Source: Sindora glabra (lineage: Eukaryota > Streptophyta > Magnoliopsida > Fabales > Fabaceae). From it: 64,000 bases of DNA. Shown here in pieces: positions 13,060-24,324 of the stretch; the stretch's first letter is position 1; every line of letters starts with the position of its first letter. Both the position numbers and the translations under genes were made by a program. Below the pieces are notes generated by a model. That model made no database searches. It worked only from the letters and a program-made list of their open reading frames with translations, and was not told the DNA's origin. Location of the stretch: positions 95,628,895-95,692,894 of the forward strand of contig CM035226.1 in NCBI GenBank assembly GCA_020226215.1, written 5' to 3'.

Positions 13060-14100
13060 AAAAAAGGTAGTGTTAGTACTATTTCATTCAAATTTTTTAT
13101 AAGGTAAGCTTGCATGAATTTATAACTTTATTACATGAATTTATGATAAACTTGCATGAGATTATAAATATGTATGCCTTGCTAGAATTTTGATATAAAT
13201 TGAATGGTGGCCACCTTGAATACCATTGTGTTCACAAATGATAACATAAGTTCTTCTTTTATATAAAGTATATGGAAGTATTGTGTTAAGGAATAGCTTT
13301 ATGCCTTAAAAAAGAGTAGTGTTAGTATTATCTCATCCAAATTCTTTATAAGGTAAACTTGCATGAATTTATGACTTTATTATGTGATTTTTTGATAAAC
13401 TTGCATGAAATTATAACTATGTACACCTTGCTAGAATTTTGATATAAATTGAATGGTAGCCATCTTAAATACCATTGTATTCACAAGTGATAACATAAGT
13501 TCTACTTTTATATAAAGTATATGGAAGTATTGCATTAAAGTATAGCTTTATTGCTTAATTTTATAATAAACTTGCATGAGGTTATAGATCATAAGTATGC
13601 TTTATAGGAATTATAGTTCAAGTTGTATGATAACTACTCTAAATGTCATTATATTTGCAAGTGATGACATAGATTTTTTTTATACATGAAGTATGTGGAA
13701 ATATGGTGGTAGTGTATGATTTATTAGTAAATTTGCAAAAAGTTTTAGGTTAGATGCATGCCTTGCAAAAAATATGCCTAACTTATGAATCTTATTATAT
13801 TTGCAAATTATGTCATAAGTTTTGCATGTACATGAAGCATGTGAAAATAATATGCTAGAGCATGAGTTTATTGCATGATTTTATGATAGATTTGCATACG
13901 ATTATGGTTTATACACACACATACACCCCTTACAAAAATAAATGTTTAACTTACTTGACTGTTACAATGGATGTCATTATATTTGAAAATAATAACATAA
14001 GACTTGCATATGTATAAGTATATGGAAGCATTTCATTACAATATGACTTCATTGCATAATTTTATAATAGACTTGCATGAAATATGACTTGTTATAACTT
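13060..14100. repeat. Degenerate ~175-bp tandem repeats (copy B)
   Basis: The same repeat family as 1,540-2,290, marked by 'acttgcatga' words near 13,108, 13,150, 13,358, 13,401, 13,569 and 14,070 and by related 'atttgcata' words near 13,733 and 13,888. The first part is duplicated once more than in copy A. Confidence 0.75.
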
Positions 14101-16614
14101 TTTTATGAAATATTGCATCATTTTATAATAATTAAAGTTGCAAAATTTATGTACTGAATTACATGTGTTTAAAAAAAATGCATAATTTTATATAAATTTT
14201 ACAGCATTAATGTCAATAAATTTATTGAAACATTTTCATGAAATGTTATAATATTTTCATAATGACAAGCTGCATAATTTATCCAAAAGTAAATTACTCT
14301 GCCTTTCTATCAAGTATATGAAAAATATGCGAACTTACCTTTAGTTTGAAATTCTACACAAACCTTTCCTTAAACTAAAAAAGGCACTATACATAAAATG
14401 CTCTCTTTCAACCATAATTTCTACCTATTACATTTTCTTTTATAACTCATGATTTCTATTAGAAAATGTCAATTATTAGGATAAACACCTAGCATGAAAT
14501 GCACAGGCTACCATTAGGGCCTTCTACTCTAGTTGTAACGACTTGACATGGAATGACCATATTTTCCCTCCTCCTAGATCATTCATTTCCTATGTAATTT
14601 AAAAAGGAAAATTGAAAACTCATCAGTTAGATATGATTGGATTTGAATAAACTTAATTTCCATGAAATGCATTCAAAATAGTTTACATGTAAATCATTGC
14701 ATTACTTTGGTGGATGGCAAATGTCAAAACCTAGAAGAGTTCTACCAATATAGTCAAGCTATACAAAATCCTTATAGTTAGCATCTAAATTAAAAAATAA
14801 TTAGTTAAATCATAATAGCATCCAAATGACTCTATTACAAAATCCCAACTCTATGGTCAGTCAAAACCTTAAATTTTCAATTATACCTTTTATCCACATT
14901 AGCAAATCTACACAATTGGAAGTTCTTCTTCTTCTTTTGGATTATTAGTCAACTACTTAATAACTCAACAAGGGGTTACCCTGTCTTAAAATAAATCAAT
15001 TATTTCATCCATAAATGAAATTAAAACAAGACTTGGAATAACATCATTAAGTTCTCCATACATTATAAATCCAATACATTAAGGTGTGAAATTTGTAACA
15101 ATGATCATTAAAGTGTGAAATTACAACTATTCCTAAAATTACACCTTACCTATACTTATATCCTAATTACTGTTCTTAATAATGACTATAGATTTAGTTC
15201 TTCTACATGCAAAGACTTATTTTACAACCTAAGATCTTTGTCATTCATCTTTACTTAATTTTTAACTTCCAGTTACAAAAACAAAGCCAAAATCTAAAGC
15301 CACTCCAAATGATTTTGCAAGTTCTATAGGTTAATTCTTTCCACTTAACAACAATTCATCTGTTGATGTCATCAAATTGAAAATACCTAACTTGTTTGAA
15401 CCAAATTGCATAAAGAATAAAAACTAAGCTAATAGCATAGAATCATTATCATTTTTAAATAATGATGAAGGTGCAACACTAATAAGGATGGATTAAATGT
15501 TAGGTTATAGAAGTTTGAATTTAGGTTTTAGTATTCACTAATAGAGAAGGGAGAAAACCAAAATTGAAAGCTTTTACTCCTAACAAGGTACAATGGTAAT
15601 TTATTAATAAATTTCTTTAAAAAAATTTATCAATATGTATAAAGGAATAAAAAGGAGAATATTCCTTATATTTTCTATCAAATGAACTAACATGTAGGAT
15701 TTAAAACTAGGGGAAAGATCTATGTAGTTTTAATGTACTACAAAGGAAGGCAATGTCTTTTACTCTTTATCTAAAGAGTTGCAAGTTTGCAGAATAAATG
15801 CATGATTTTAAATGAGATTTGCAATATTAAATGATTTTATTTCAATTAAATTTAGTTGTAAATTTTTTGATAAAATATTTCAATTTTATGATAAAAAGTT
15901 GCAATTACAAATTTTTATGATTCACTTGCAATAAAAATGTAACATTTTAAAGCATTATAGTAAAATTTACAATATTTTTATAATATTATAAAGTTATATC
16001 AAATAAATGTCAAATCATAAAAATGTGAATAGAGAAAAAAAGAAAGAAAATTTACACACAACCTTGAAATATAAAAGTGTGTTCATGTGGATAAGATTTT
16101 CATGTTCAAGCAACTTTTTTAGCCATAAATGCCTATAAAGATCAATCATTAAGATTTTAGTGCATTTATAAGATGGTTAGGTCATCATTATTTTATTTAA
16201 ATAAACATATAAGGTTTTATTAACTCATATCCCTTTACATTCTAATTACAAACTTAACACTAATATAACTAAGACCAAATCTCTCACTAATATTAAAAAA
16301 AGCCATATTTCTCATTGTTTAATGTAATGTTCATTAATAATGTATTTACTATTACATGATTTTTTTCCTCCTAAAGTTAAAGAAAAAGAAATATGTTATA
16401 TTAACAAGGATTGTGTCTCAATATGTATAAAAAAATATGTTTTTATATAAAAATTTATACTTTCTTAAAAATTTAAAAAATGTTATAAATATTATATGAA
16501 CCAAGTATGAAAATTTTATAACTTTGGTTATCTTAAAGAACGTAGAAATTGTGCAAATGGATTAAGAGGCAATAGATATTACCTAGGTATATCTTATGTG
16601 CTTTTTTTTATCTT

Positions 16615-17560
16615 ATTAATTTTTTAATGATAAAGAAAATTTTAACCTAGAATTGCCAAGGCACTAGTAAGAAAGAGTTTGGCAACAAATTTAATACTCT
16701 CTTAGGTTTAGTCTATTCAAAGGTTCTAATTACCCAGAGACAAAGATTGAAAGTGGTGGAGCAAAGGACTTATTTCATTTGATTAGGTTCAATAGCTAGT
16801 ATTTATGGATGGTTTTTCTAGAGGTATATAGGTTACTTGGTTTTTCCAATTTGTTCATTTGAAAGTCAATCCTAATTATAAGGGGAGCTAACTTTAATCT
16901 TTGATTTATATGAATCCTAACTTGAAGATGAAAACCATTTTGTAGAATGATCTTTTGAGAATCAATCATGTTATGCCCTTTGCTTGTTTGGTGGTAGGAG
17001 ATATGAATGACATTTAAGACCTGTTAGAAAAAAAAAAGTGGTATGCGTTTTAACTAGTACAAAGCCAATATTTTCAATGATAATATTAATACATGCAATC
17101 CTTTAGATGTTGAGGTGCAAGGAAGTAAATTTACTTGGAAGGGTCAAAAACTTCCAAACTGTCCATAACCTTTCAAAAAATTAGATCGGGTTTTATGTAA
17201 TGTGAACTGAAGACTTAAGTTCAAGGAAGCTTATGTTAAAACTGTTCCTAGATATAATTTTGACCATCATTCAATTGTGGTTAATCTTTTTGGTTCCCAA
17301 GGTGATATATTTTGTCATAATAACTATGATTAAGCTTATGTTAAAACTATTCCTAGATATATTTTCAAAAACACTCTTTCAGATTTAAAGCTACTTAGCT
17401 AACTCATGAGAATTTCCATAATTTCTTATCTTCGTAATGGAAGAAAAACTCTAGCATAATTGTAGACCTTAGAGATTGACTTTAAAAAACTAAAATCAAA
17501 ACATCTTTAGGCACATCCATAATGAGACTTTCTAGTATTCAAAAAGTGATAAAGAGGAAT
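16615..17560 (+). pseudogene. L1-type LINE ORF2 endonuclease fragment, decayed
   Basis: Translation with tolerance for stops gives the start of a plant L1-type ORF2. An AP-endonuclease opening motif (NCQG, preceded by a TAG where the family has Trp) lies near 16,650. A 'VVGDMN' stretch, equivalent to the family's GDFN, lies near 17,000. A 'GSKFTWKGQ' stretch followed by 'KLDRVL' lies near 17,120-17,195, and an 'FDHHS' corresponding to the SDH motif near 17,265. Sequence resembling the region between endonuclease and reverse transcriptase follows to about 17,540. Several in-frame stops and frameshifts make it non-functional, and the reverse transcriptase is absent. A ~30-base word is repeated at about 17,228 and 17,334. 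It occupies the site of copy A's private interval. Confidence 0.75.
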
Positions 17561-18240
17561 TTGCTTTGGCCATTTTGTTTATGATTTAGTTGATAAGGAT
17601 ATTTTTAATAGGCTTTTAGAATTTTCATTTTTGAATAATTTTATGATATACCATTGATAAAATAGTATATGATGCACATTTAATTGCTAATATGTCATTA
17701 TTAGCATGTAAAATTTCACTTAAAAAATAAACCTTATATATAGGCTAATTTGATGGTACACAAATATACTATTGAAATTGAAAATGCTCATATCATTTTT
17801 ATATTAAGTAGTTCCTACATTTTTTATTAGGTTTCAACCAATATAATGAAAGAGATACATCTAAGCTACTGTTAAAGAGAAAGCTATATATTTTGTTGGA
17901 ACACAATTAATATGAGAAGAAATATCTCTGAAATGTTTGTCAAAGAGTGATTCTATTGTAATCTTACTTTTGCACTATAATTTCCTTGTCCATTTTCAAC
18001 ACCTTTATGTTGCACATAGTAATGTTATTTGTTGATAATATTTTAATCAAGTAATATTAAATGTTCATTAAATACTTTGTCCTTTGATGAATTTTGAATT
18101 CGATTTTAATGCTTTATGTGTATAAGTTTGGTGAATTAATCATAGTTATTATGACAAAATAAATAAATTTTATTTACACTTAGTTAAATTTTTAATTAAA
18201 TGATGTGTACATTTCTAAATATAAATACACTCATAACAAT

Positions 18241-18780
18241 AGCCTAAGGATGGTAATAGACAGGCTTGGTATGGTGGTCTCATTAGAGGAAGTAAAGGAG
18301 AATGGATAGCTAGTTTTTCTAATAGTTTAGGAAGTTGTAATGCTTTGAAAGCTAAATTGTGGAGCTTATGATGGATTGAAGATGACTTGGAATATAAGTT
18401 TTAAAAATATAATTTTAGAGATTGATTCTCTTTGTTTGATCCAAAGTTTAAAAAAAAGGGTTGGAGATTTTGGTATAGAACTTGCTCTAATTAAAGCTGT
18501 TAAAAAGTTATTGCATAAAGAATGGAATGTTCATATCTAACATGTTTATAGGGAAAGACACAAGTGTGTCGACTGGTTGGCAAATTTAAGAGCTAAAAGT
18601 AATTATGAGAATTTAATTATGGAATACCCTCATATAGGGATGGAAATTCTTCTTCTTGCTAGTGATAAGGGTCACCTTCTTAAGAGAAGTTATCTAATAT
18701 TTTTTTATTGATTTGTATTTTATTTGTTACTCTCTTTTTTTTTGCTTATGCCCCTTAGATTCACCTAAAAAAAGCCTAAG
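18241..18780 (+). mobile_element. 5'-truncated LINE insertion (RNase H tail) with 8-bp TSD
   Basis: The insert at 18,249-18,772 is flanked by exact copies of AGCCTAAG (18,241-18,248 and 18,773-18,780). The homologous place in copy A (near 7,845) has no insert. Its translation, with one stop at about 18,370, reads as the C-terminal RNase H domain of a plant LINE ('EIDSL' with the acidic catalytic position, then 'ADWL'-like 'VDWLANL' near 18,580). A 3' untranslated tail and a short A run follow. 5' truncation, an A-rich 3' end and a TSD fit target-primed reverse transcription. This is a separate insertion from the endonuclease fragment upstream. Confidence 0.85.
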
Positions 18781-18804
18781 TTTACTTAATTTTATGTGCT
18801 TTTG

Positions 18805-19496
18805 ATATATGCTTTGTTTCATATAGTAGATAAGTTAGTTTACAATTTACTAATATAGTTAATAAATTATAAGTTAACTTTTAGAAATATTTCGCATATT
18901 AGCTGATTAAAAATTTTTTTAATTTAATAAGTTGTTTTACATAACTTATAAGTTACCACTTTTTAAATTTTTTTTCAAATCTATCATTATTTTTTTATTA
19001 AATTTTGGATAATTATATTGTTACACTAAACCCTTGACAAACAAAATAAATAGATAAATAAATAAATATATGATATTATGAAATATAATTAATTATATTT
19101 TAAGTAATTACAATTTTATTATAAATAATAATAAAATAAAAATTATATAAATAAATATATAAGTTCATAAAATATAATTAATTAAATATTAAATATTATA
19201 TTTTTATTTTATATATTTTAATTATGTTAATATAATTTTATCTTTAAATAAATATGAATTATTTTAATTTATATATATTTTAATTAATATATTATTTTAT
19301 ATTATTTTTACAATTTTAACTAATTTAACAATTAATTCTGTAAAATACTTCTTATACCATTAGATAACTTATCAGTCATCAACTATAAATTATATATTAT
19401 TAAATATTAGCTAATTTTAACTCATTAATTATTAGTTAGTTTATCAGTCATTTGCGTAAAACAGAACCATAATATCAACTATTAGTTACCTTATCA

Positions 19497-19529
<33 letters not shown>

Positions 19530-19555
19530 CTTATTAACTACTTGTGTAAAACAGT
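18805..19555. mobile_element. AT-rich inverted-repeat insertion (MITE-like) in copy B
   Basis: Copy A reads straight from 'acttttgatctaatg' to 'tgcgcatgtaag' (near 7,860-7,890). Copy B has about 750 extra bases between the equivalent words. The insert begins 'ctttgtttcatatagtag' and ends with the imperfect complement 'ctacttgtgtaaaacagtc'. It contains many 'ttataagtta' words and a (TTA)n run at about 19,497-19,529. Flanking 'gatatatg' and 'ataatatg' may be a decayed 8-base TSD. It has no coding capacity. Superfamily is uncertain, hAT-like at best. Confidence 0.6.
19497..19529. repeat. (TTA)n microsatellite
   Basis: About eleven uninterrupted TTA/ATT triplets lie inside the MITE-like insertion. 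Confidence 0.9.
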
Positions 19556-19998
19556 CATAATATGTGCATGCATGTGGGGTTGCATTCATAATATTAGAAT
19601 TATCAATACTAGCACAATATTGGCCAACAACAAGCACATTTTTAAGCATTAATATTGTAATGATATCTTAATTCTTATCTAAAACTAAGAAATTGATTAC
19701 TCAATAAAGGTTTAGCCTTGTTACGTATATGTTTACTTTGATGCATTTTCATGAATGAACATAATTATTAATATTCTATTATAAAATAATGACATATAAT
19801 TTAAAAAAAAAAGCAAAAGGATGCAATATGCAAATGCATGTCCCAAACTATTATTATAAAGAAATTGATTGAAAATAATTACACACGTCAATAATGAAAA
19901 TATATAGTATTCTCGTTCTGTTATTCTCATACTTTCATTTATTTTTCTCACAAATAAATGAGGAATATAATTCTAGTTCTCATTTTCATATGAAAAAA

Positions 19999-20163
19999 AT
20001 TGAATGTAAAAGTATTTTTTAATCAATAATACTATATTAGGAAGGGAATTGCAAATGAGTACGTCCATCTCCATCTCTTTCTCTCTCTTACAAAATTGAA
20101 TGTAAATGTAATTTTTAACCAACAATATTACAAAAGGAAGAGAATTGCAAATGAGTACTTCCA
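19999..20163. repeat. 96-base tandem duplication private to copy B
   Basis: A unit starting 'attgaatgtaaa' and reaching 'gaattgcaaatgagtac' occurs at 19,999 and again at 20,095. Copies A and C have it once. On the minus strand it makes a repetitive open frame that is a by-product, not a gene. Confidence 0.75.
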
Positions 20164-21745
20164 TTTTTTAATCATAGATAAGTAATATTAAAATCAGTCG
20201 AATCGCTGGCACGCAAGTAGGTAAATTATATGAATAAACAGAGTTATACATAAATATAGTATTTAAATTTTTTTTTTACAAAGGTGGTATTTACTATGTT
20301 TTTAAAATTTTATAATTAATACTATTAATTTCTTATTTTTATTTTTATCATAATTATTCATCCTTCTTTCCGTTTGTAATATCAAAATGAATCAAAGATA
20401 TTAAATTTAATTATTAAATCTCACTTTAGTAATATTAAATAACTGGTTATTTTTTATTCTATTCTTTTTTGATAATTTATTTTAGTATTATGTGTGGAGA
20501 GAGAGACAAATAATTATAATAAAAATAAAAATAATTAATTAACAATGTTAGTTATGAAATTTAATAGATGTAATATTTGATATATTTATAAATAAGGAAC
20601 TAAATGTAACATACACCACATTGCATGAGAAATTGTTAAAAAAGAAAAAAAATTGCTGGCCGAGTGAATCCCAGCAGTAAGATGTTTATATATTTGGCTT
20701 AAAGGCAGTGGGGAAGATAAGATCTGTGGTTAAGTGGGGATAAATTTGTGTTAATGACTATAATTTAAAATTAATAAAATATTTTAAGTGACACGTACAT
20801 TTGATCGTGAAATTTAAAAAAAAAATTACTTAAGCTCACTCGTTTCGTTGGATTTTTTTTAAAATATCATTTATATATGTTAGTTAAGGAATAATAAATG
20901 TTATTTGTAGTAATAATTAAAAAATAATATTTAAAAATATAATAGTAAAAAAACTTCTTAAATAAAAAATTATTTTTAAAATTTTTATATTTAATATTAA
21001 ATAAATAAATTACTTCCTTTTATATTAATATTTTATAATTATTTTTTATAAAAATGTGTTTCATCGAGATAAAGAAAACTTAATACACGTTGAAATACAT
21101 TTGATTCTGCCGTTAGTAAAATGTTTGGACGGAATCTTAAACATACTCATGAATCACCATATTCGACCTTCAAATCCTATAAAATAGGACTTCGAGGTTC
21201 GAACAAAATATTTTATATTATTAATATAAATTAATTTTATCTTATTATTTTATTTATTTATTATTATATTATTAAAATTGTCAAAAAATTATTATTAATA
21301 AAAAATGTTAATTATTATTATTTTTTCTTAGTGTAGTGTCAACTTCTTATTCAATTATATGAAAATTTTTATATTAATAGTAAATAAAATTTAAATTTAT
21401 TTAATATAAAACTAACTAAAATTTCTTTTTAATTGAACCTTATGAATTTTTTTTCATTTTTATCTTCATAAAATATTTTTATCATATTATTTTTATAAAA
21501 TATTAATTTATCTAATTTTATTTAAAATTAATCTTCTTATAAATATTTAAAATAAAAAATTAAATAAATTAATATTTTATAAAAATAAAAGCGAGAAAAT
21601 GTAAATTTTATAAGGATAGTAGAGATGATTACTCTAAAACTAATACACATAAGAAAATTGTGTTAAAAATATGTGCCCAACTAGCATTCTTTATTGCACG
21701 GAACGGGTTCTATTGGTTTCTCTAACAACTAAATTAAATTACTTA

Positions 21746-22460
21746 ATTATATATTTTATTTTTTACTTCTATATTACTTTACAATTTAATCATTATTTCT
21801 TTTATTTTTATTACTCTACCATAATTTTTTCTTCTTTCTTCTTTTCACATCTACTATTATTTAAATTTCATATGCTAATATCATAAAATAGTATATATAT
21901 ATATATTTTTTAATTTTGTTATAAATATATTTTAGATAATTTTTATATGCACTATTATTTACAATTTAGATGTTAATGTTACAAAATACTATAAATATAT
22001 CATGATATGTTTAATTTTACTATAAATACATTTTAAATAAGTTAAAATTTTAATATAAAAGGATTAAATGAAATAATTAATTGTATATTATATTATTTAA
22101 CGAAAGTAACTAAAAATTTAAATCAAATTTACTTTTTAAAATTTTCTCAATATTATGTTTATATTAATTTTTAAATATCATATTTTAAATTAAATGTACA
22201 ACAATTAAGATTTTGTCAATGCTTTATAACTCATGCATTAATTCACTTTCTTTTATCTATTTTTTTGCTCACTTTTATTATTTATAAATTAGACAATAAT
22301 ATCACTAAATAGTATAAATATAACATACTAATAGCATTAAATATTATGATACAATACAACTTATTTTATATTATTACAAAAGTATTTTAAATAATTTAAA
22401 TTTTAATTTAATTGTAATTTTTAGTTATCCTATCCTATCTATACATTTAAAACAACATTT
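21746..22460. repeat. AT-rich dispersed repeat related to 55,850-56,800
   Basis: Words such as 'ctaaatagtataaatataa', 'ttaatttaattg' and 'ctatattactttac' recur in the same order at 55,900-56,700, upstream of the Helitron-type 3' end. It abuts the point where copy B breaks off, so insertion or deletion by this element may have truncated B. I found no hairpin-CTRRT end here. Confidence 0.4.
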
Positions 22461-23897
22461 CTCTTTTCCATTTTATATTATTATTTCTTGTGACGTGTCA
22501 AGTTATTAAGCCTTGTAATTTTTCATTTCTTGCTTAGGCTATTTGTAGTATTAGTTACTAGCTTGTTGCCATTGATAATGAGCTTTTTCTCCCACAAAAA
22601 ACAAGCCAACTTCTGCGAAAATTAATGGTGCAATTTTTTGGCCTTATTTTCACACGGACTAAGTTAAATAAATAAAAAAAGATTAATTACGGTAGTGTTT
22701 CTTCCTCCTAAGATAGCTATTTTTTTTAGCAATTAAAGTGTCATAAATAGATTTTCAATATCAATTTATGATGCCATTAATGTGTTAAAAATTTCTCACT
22801 TAATAAATTCCTAAAAATATTTGCCCTCTTTCATTGAGGATGTCAACTAAAGAACAAAAGCTAATGTTCGCTCCACTTTGCTTTTATGATTTGAGCTACT
22901 TTTTTAAACGAATGGCATCTTCCATTTCAACTATTTTTTTCAAACGATTGCAAGATAGATTTTGCTAATATGCTATTACTTAGAGTGATAACAAAATGGA
23001 AAGGTTTTGTTTCATTGCTTCGAGGTATGGGTTTTGCATATGTGATTGCAAGACATTGAAAGTTTATATGATTTGTGATTTTTGAGCTCTGTTTCTGTAT
23101 TTTAATAGGTAACTTTTGTATTTTATATTCAATTATTTCTTCTCTCTAAATTTATTCATGTTTGCTTTAATCTATGATCTTTTATTTTATGACAAGAACC
23201 TCAAAGTATTGATAATACGCATGAACAAAATTGAAGCAAAATGTGAAGTGTCTCTTTGGTTAGTGAGCTGAGTTGCAACATTGAAGATAATTTGAGAAAG
23301 TTTGAATTTTTCAATTAATTTCATTGGTACTTTATTGTCATTTTTTCTTTTTCCCTATATTTTTGTTGTGATATAATTACATTATATTATATTATTATAA
23401 GAAAAAAATTTATTATATAGGATGAATTTTTATTTTTATTTGAATTTTATTTTCATTGTTCCAATTAATTTCAAGACTATCTTTTCTATTTCATATTGTA
23501 TGAATGCTTGAATTTAGTTTATCAGATAGAGAAGCTAAGGTCAATGAAGTATGGAAGTCAGCTTCTATGTGTTGATTGCTAATTATATCTCTATTTTGTT
23601 CATTTCTATTGAACTAATATACTACCCTTTTGATTATTTTTATGTACTAATATGTGTTTATAGGTATTGTGAGTGCATAAAGGTACTAACATGCATATTT
23701 TATAATGCTCGAGCATATATTAATTTGATGGGTATTAATTTACACTCGACTTCTAGAAGCTAAGATCAATACATATGAACCAATGATAGAAATGTTATTT
23801 GTGGGTTTCGTTTTTTAATATTGTTTGCCTTTCTAAGTTTCAGAGCTTCATATTTACTTTGACTAAGTTACTCCAACTCAAGTAATGAGCGTTTTGC
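22461..23897. other. Unassigned intergenic sequence
   Basis: I see no repeat shared with other parts of the window and no coding frame with recognisable motifs. The frame at 23,551-23,763 (70 codons) lacks any supporting feature. Confidence 0.4.
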
Positions 23898-24186
23898 CTA
23901 GGAGATAGGGATGCTTAATGGGCCCGCCTCCAACTTGCAAGCTTGGCGAATCGGTCTGTGGGCTTTTTCACTAATTGAGCTTGCCAAAATTAGGGCTACA
24001 AAAATGCAAGCCTAAATAGGCTTAGCCTTTGTAGACTAGATCTGTGTGACTTGTGAGTCAGATTGCATGCCAAGCCCGTTAAATAAGCAAAATCTATAGG
24101 TTTCACAAGCCTTTATATGAATCAAACCGATTAAAATAAGTCTGTATTAAATAGGTTCACACGGGTTGGAGCACCCTACTATGAGA
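23898..24186. mobile_element. hAT-type MITE 1 (273 bp) with 8-bp TSD
   Basis: The element at 23,906-24,178 starts TAGGGATGCTTAATGGGC and ends GGTTGGAGCACCCTA, giving imperfect terminal inverted repeats. It is flanked by ctaggaga (23,898-23,905) and ctatgaga (24,179-24,186), a 7/8-matching TSD. The interior is rich in 'gggctt', 'aagccc' and 'aggcttag' words typical of the GGGCC-rich non-autonomous hAT-like elements of plants. It has no coding capacity. Confidence 0.8.
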
Positions 24187-24324
24187 GTGTGTTGTTTCTT
24201 CTTCATGATGCATAGTAATAAATTAGTGTTTGCTATATATGTTTTTCTTATAACTTATAACAAGTATATTCAATTATGTTATTGGCGAATTTAGCAATCT
24301 CATGTATAGCATAGGCTCAAAACT

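Larger units (their letters stand above)
11531..16540. repeat. Duplicated block, copy B, left module
   Basis: This is the counterpart of 1-4,905 in the same orientation and order. It holds a CACTA-like end (near 12,740-12,886) and the ~175-bp tandem repeat array (13,060-14,100). The array has one extra ~245-base unit at about 13,300-13,550 that repeats 13,060-13,300. The copy is slightly longer than A because of such indels. No gene is seen. Confidence 0.85.
17565..21745. repeat. Duplicated block, copy B, right module
   Basis: The segment is collinear with 7,172-10,020 of copy A once the insertions at 18,249-18,772 and about 18,805-19,555 are removed. Similarity stops near 21,745, just after the 'ttctattggttt' and 'ctaacaac' words, so B lacks the last ~1.2 kb of the module kept by A and C. 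It has a private 96-base tandem duplication at 19,999-20,163. No gene is seen. Confidence 0.85.
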
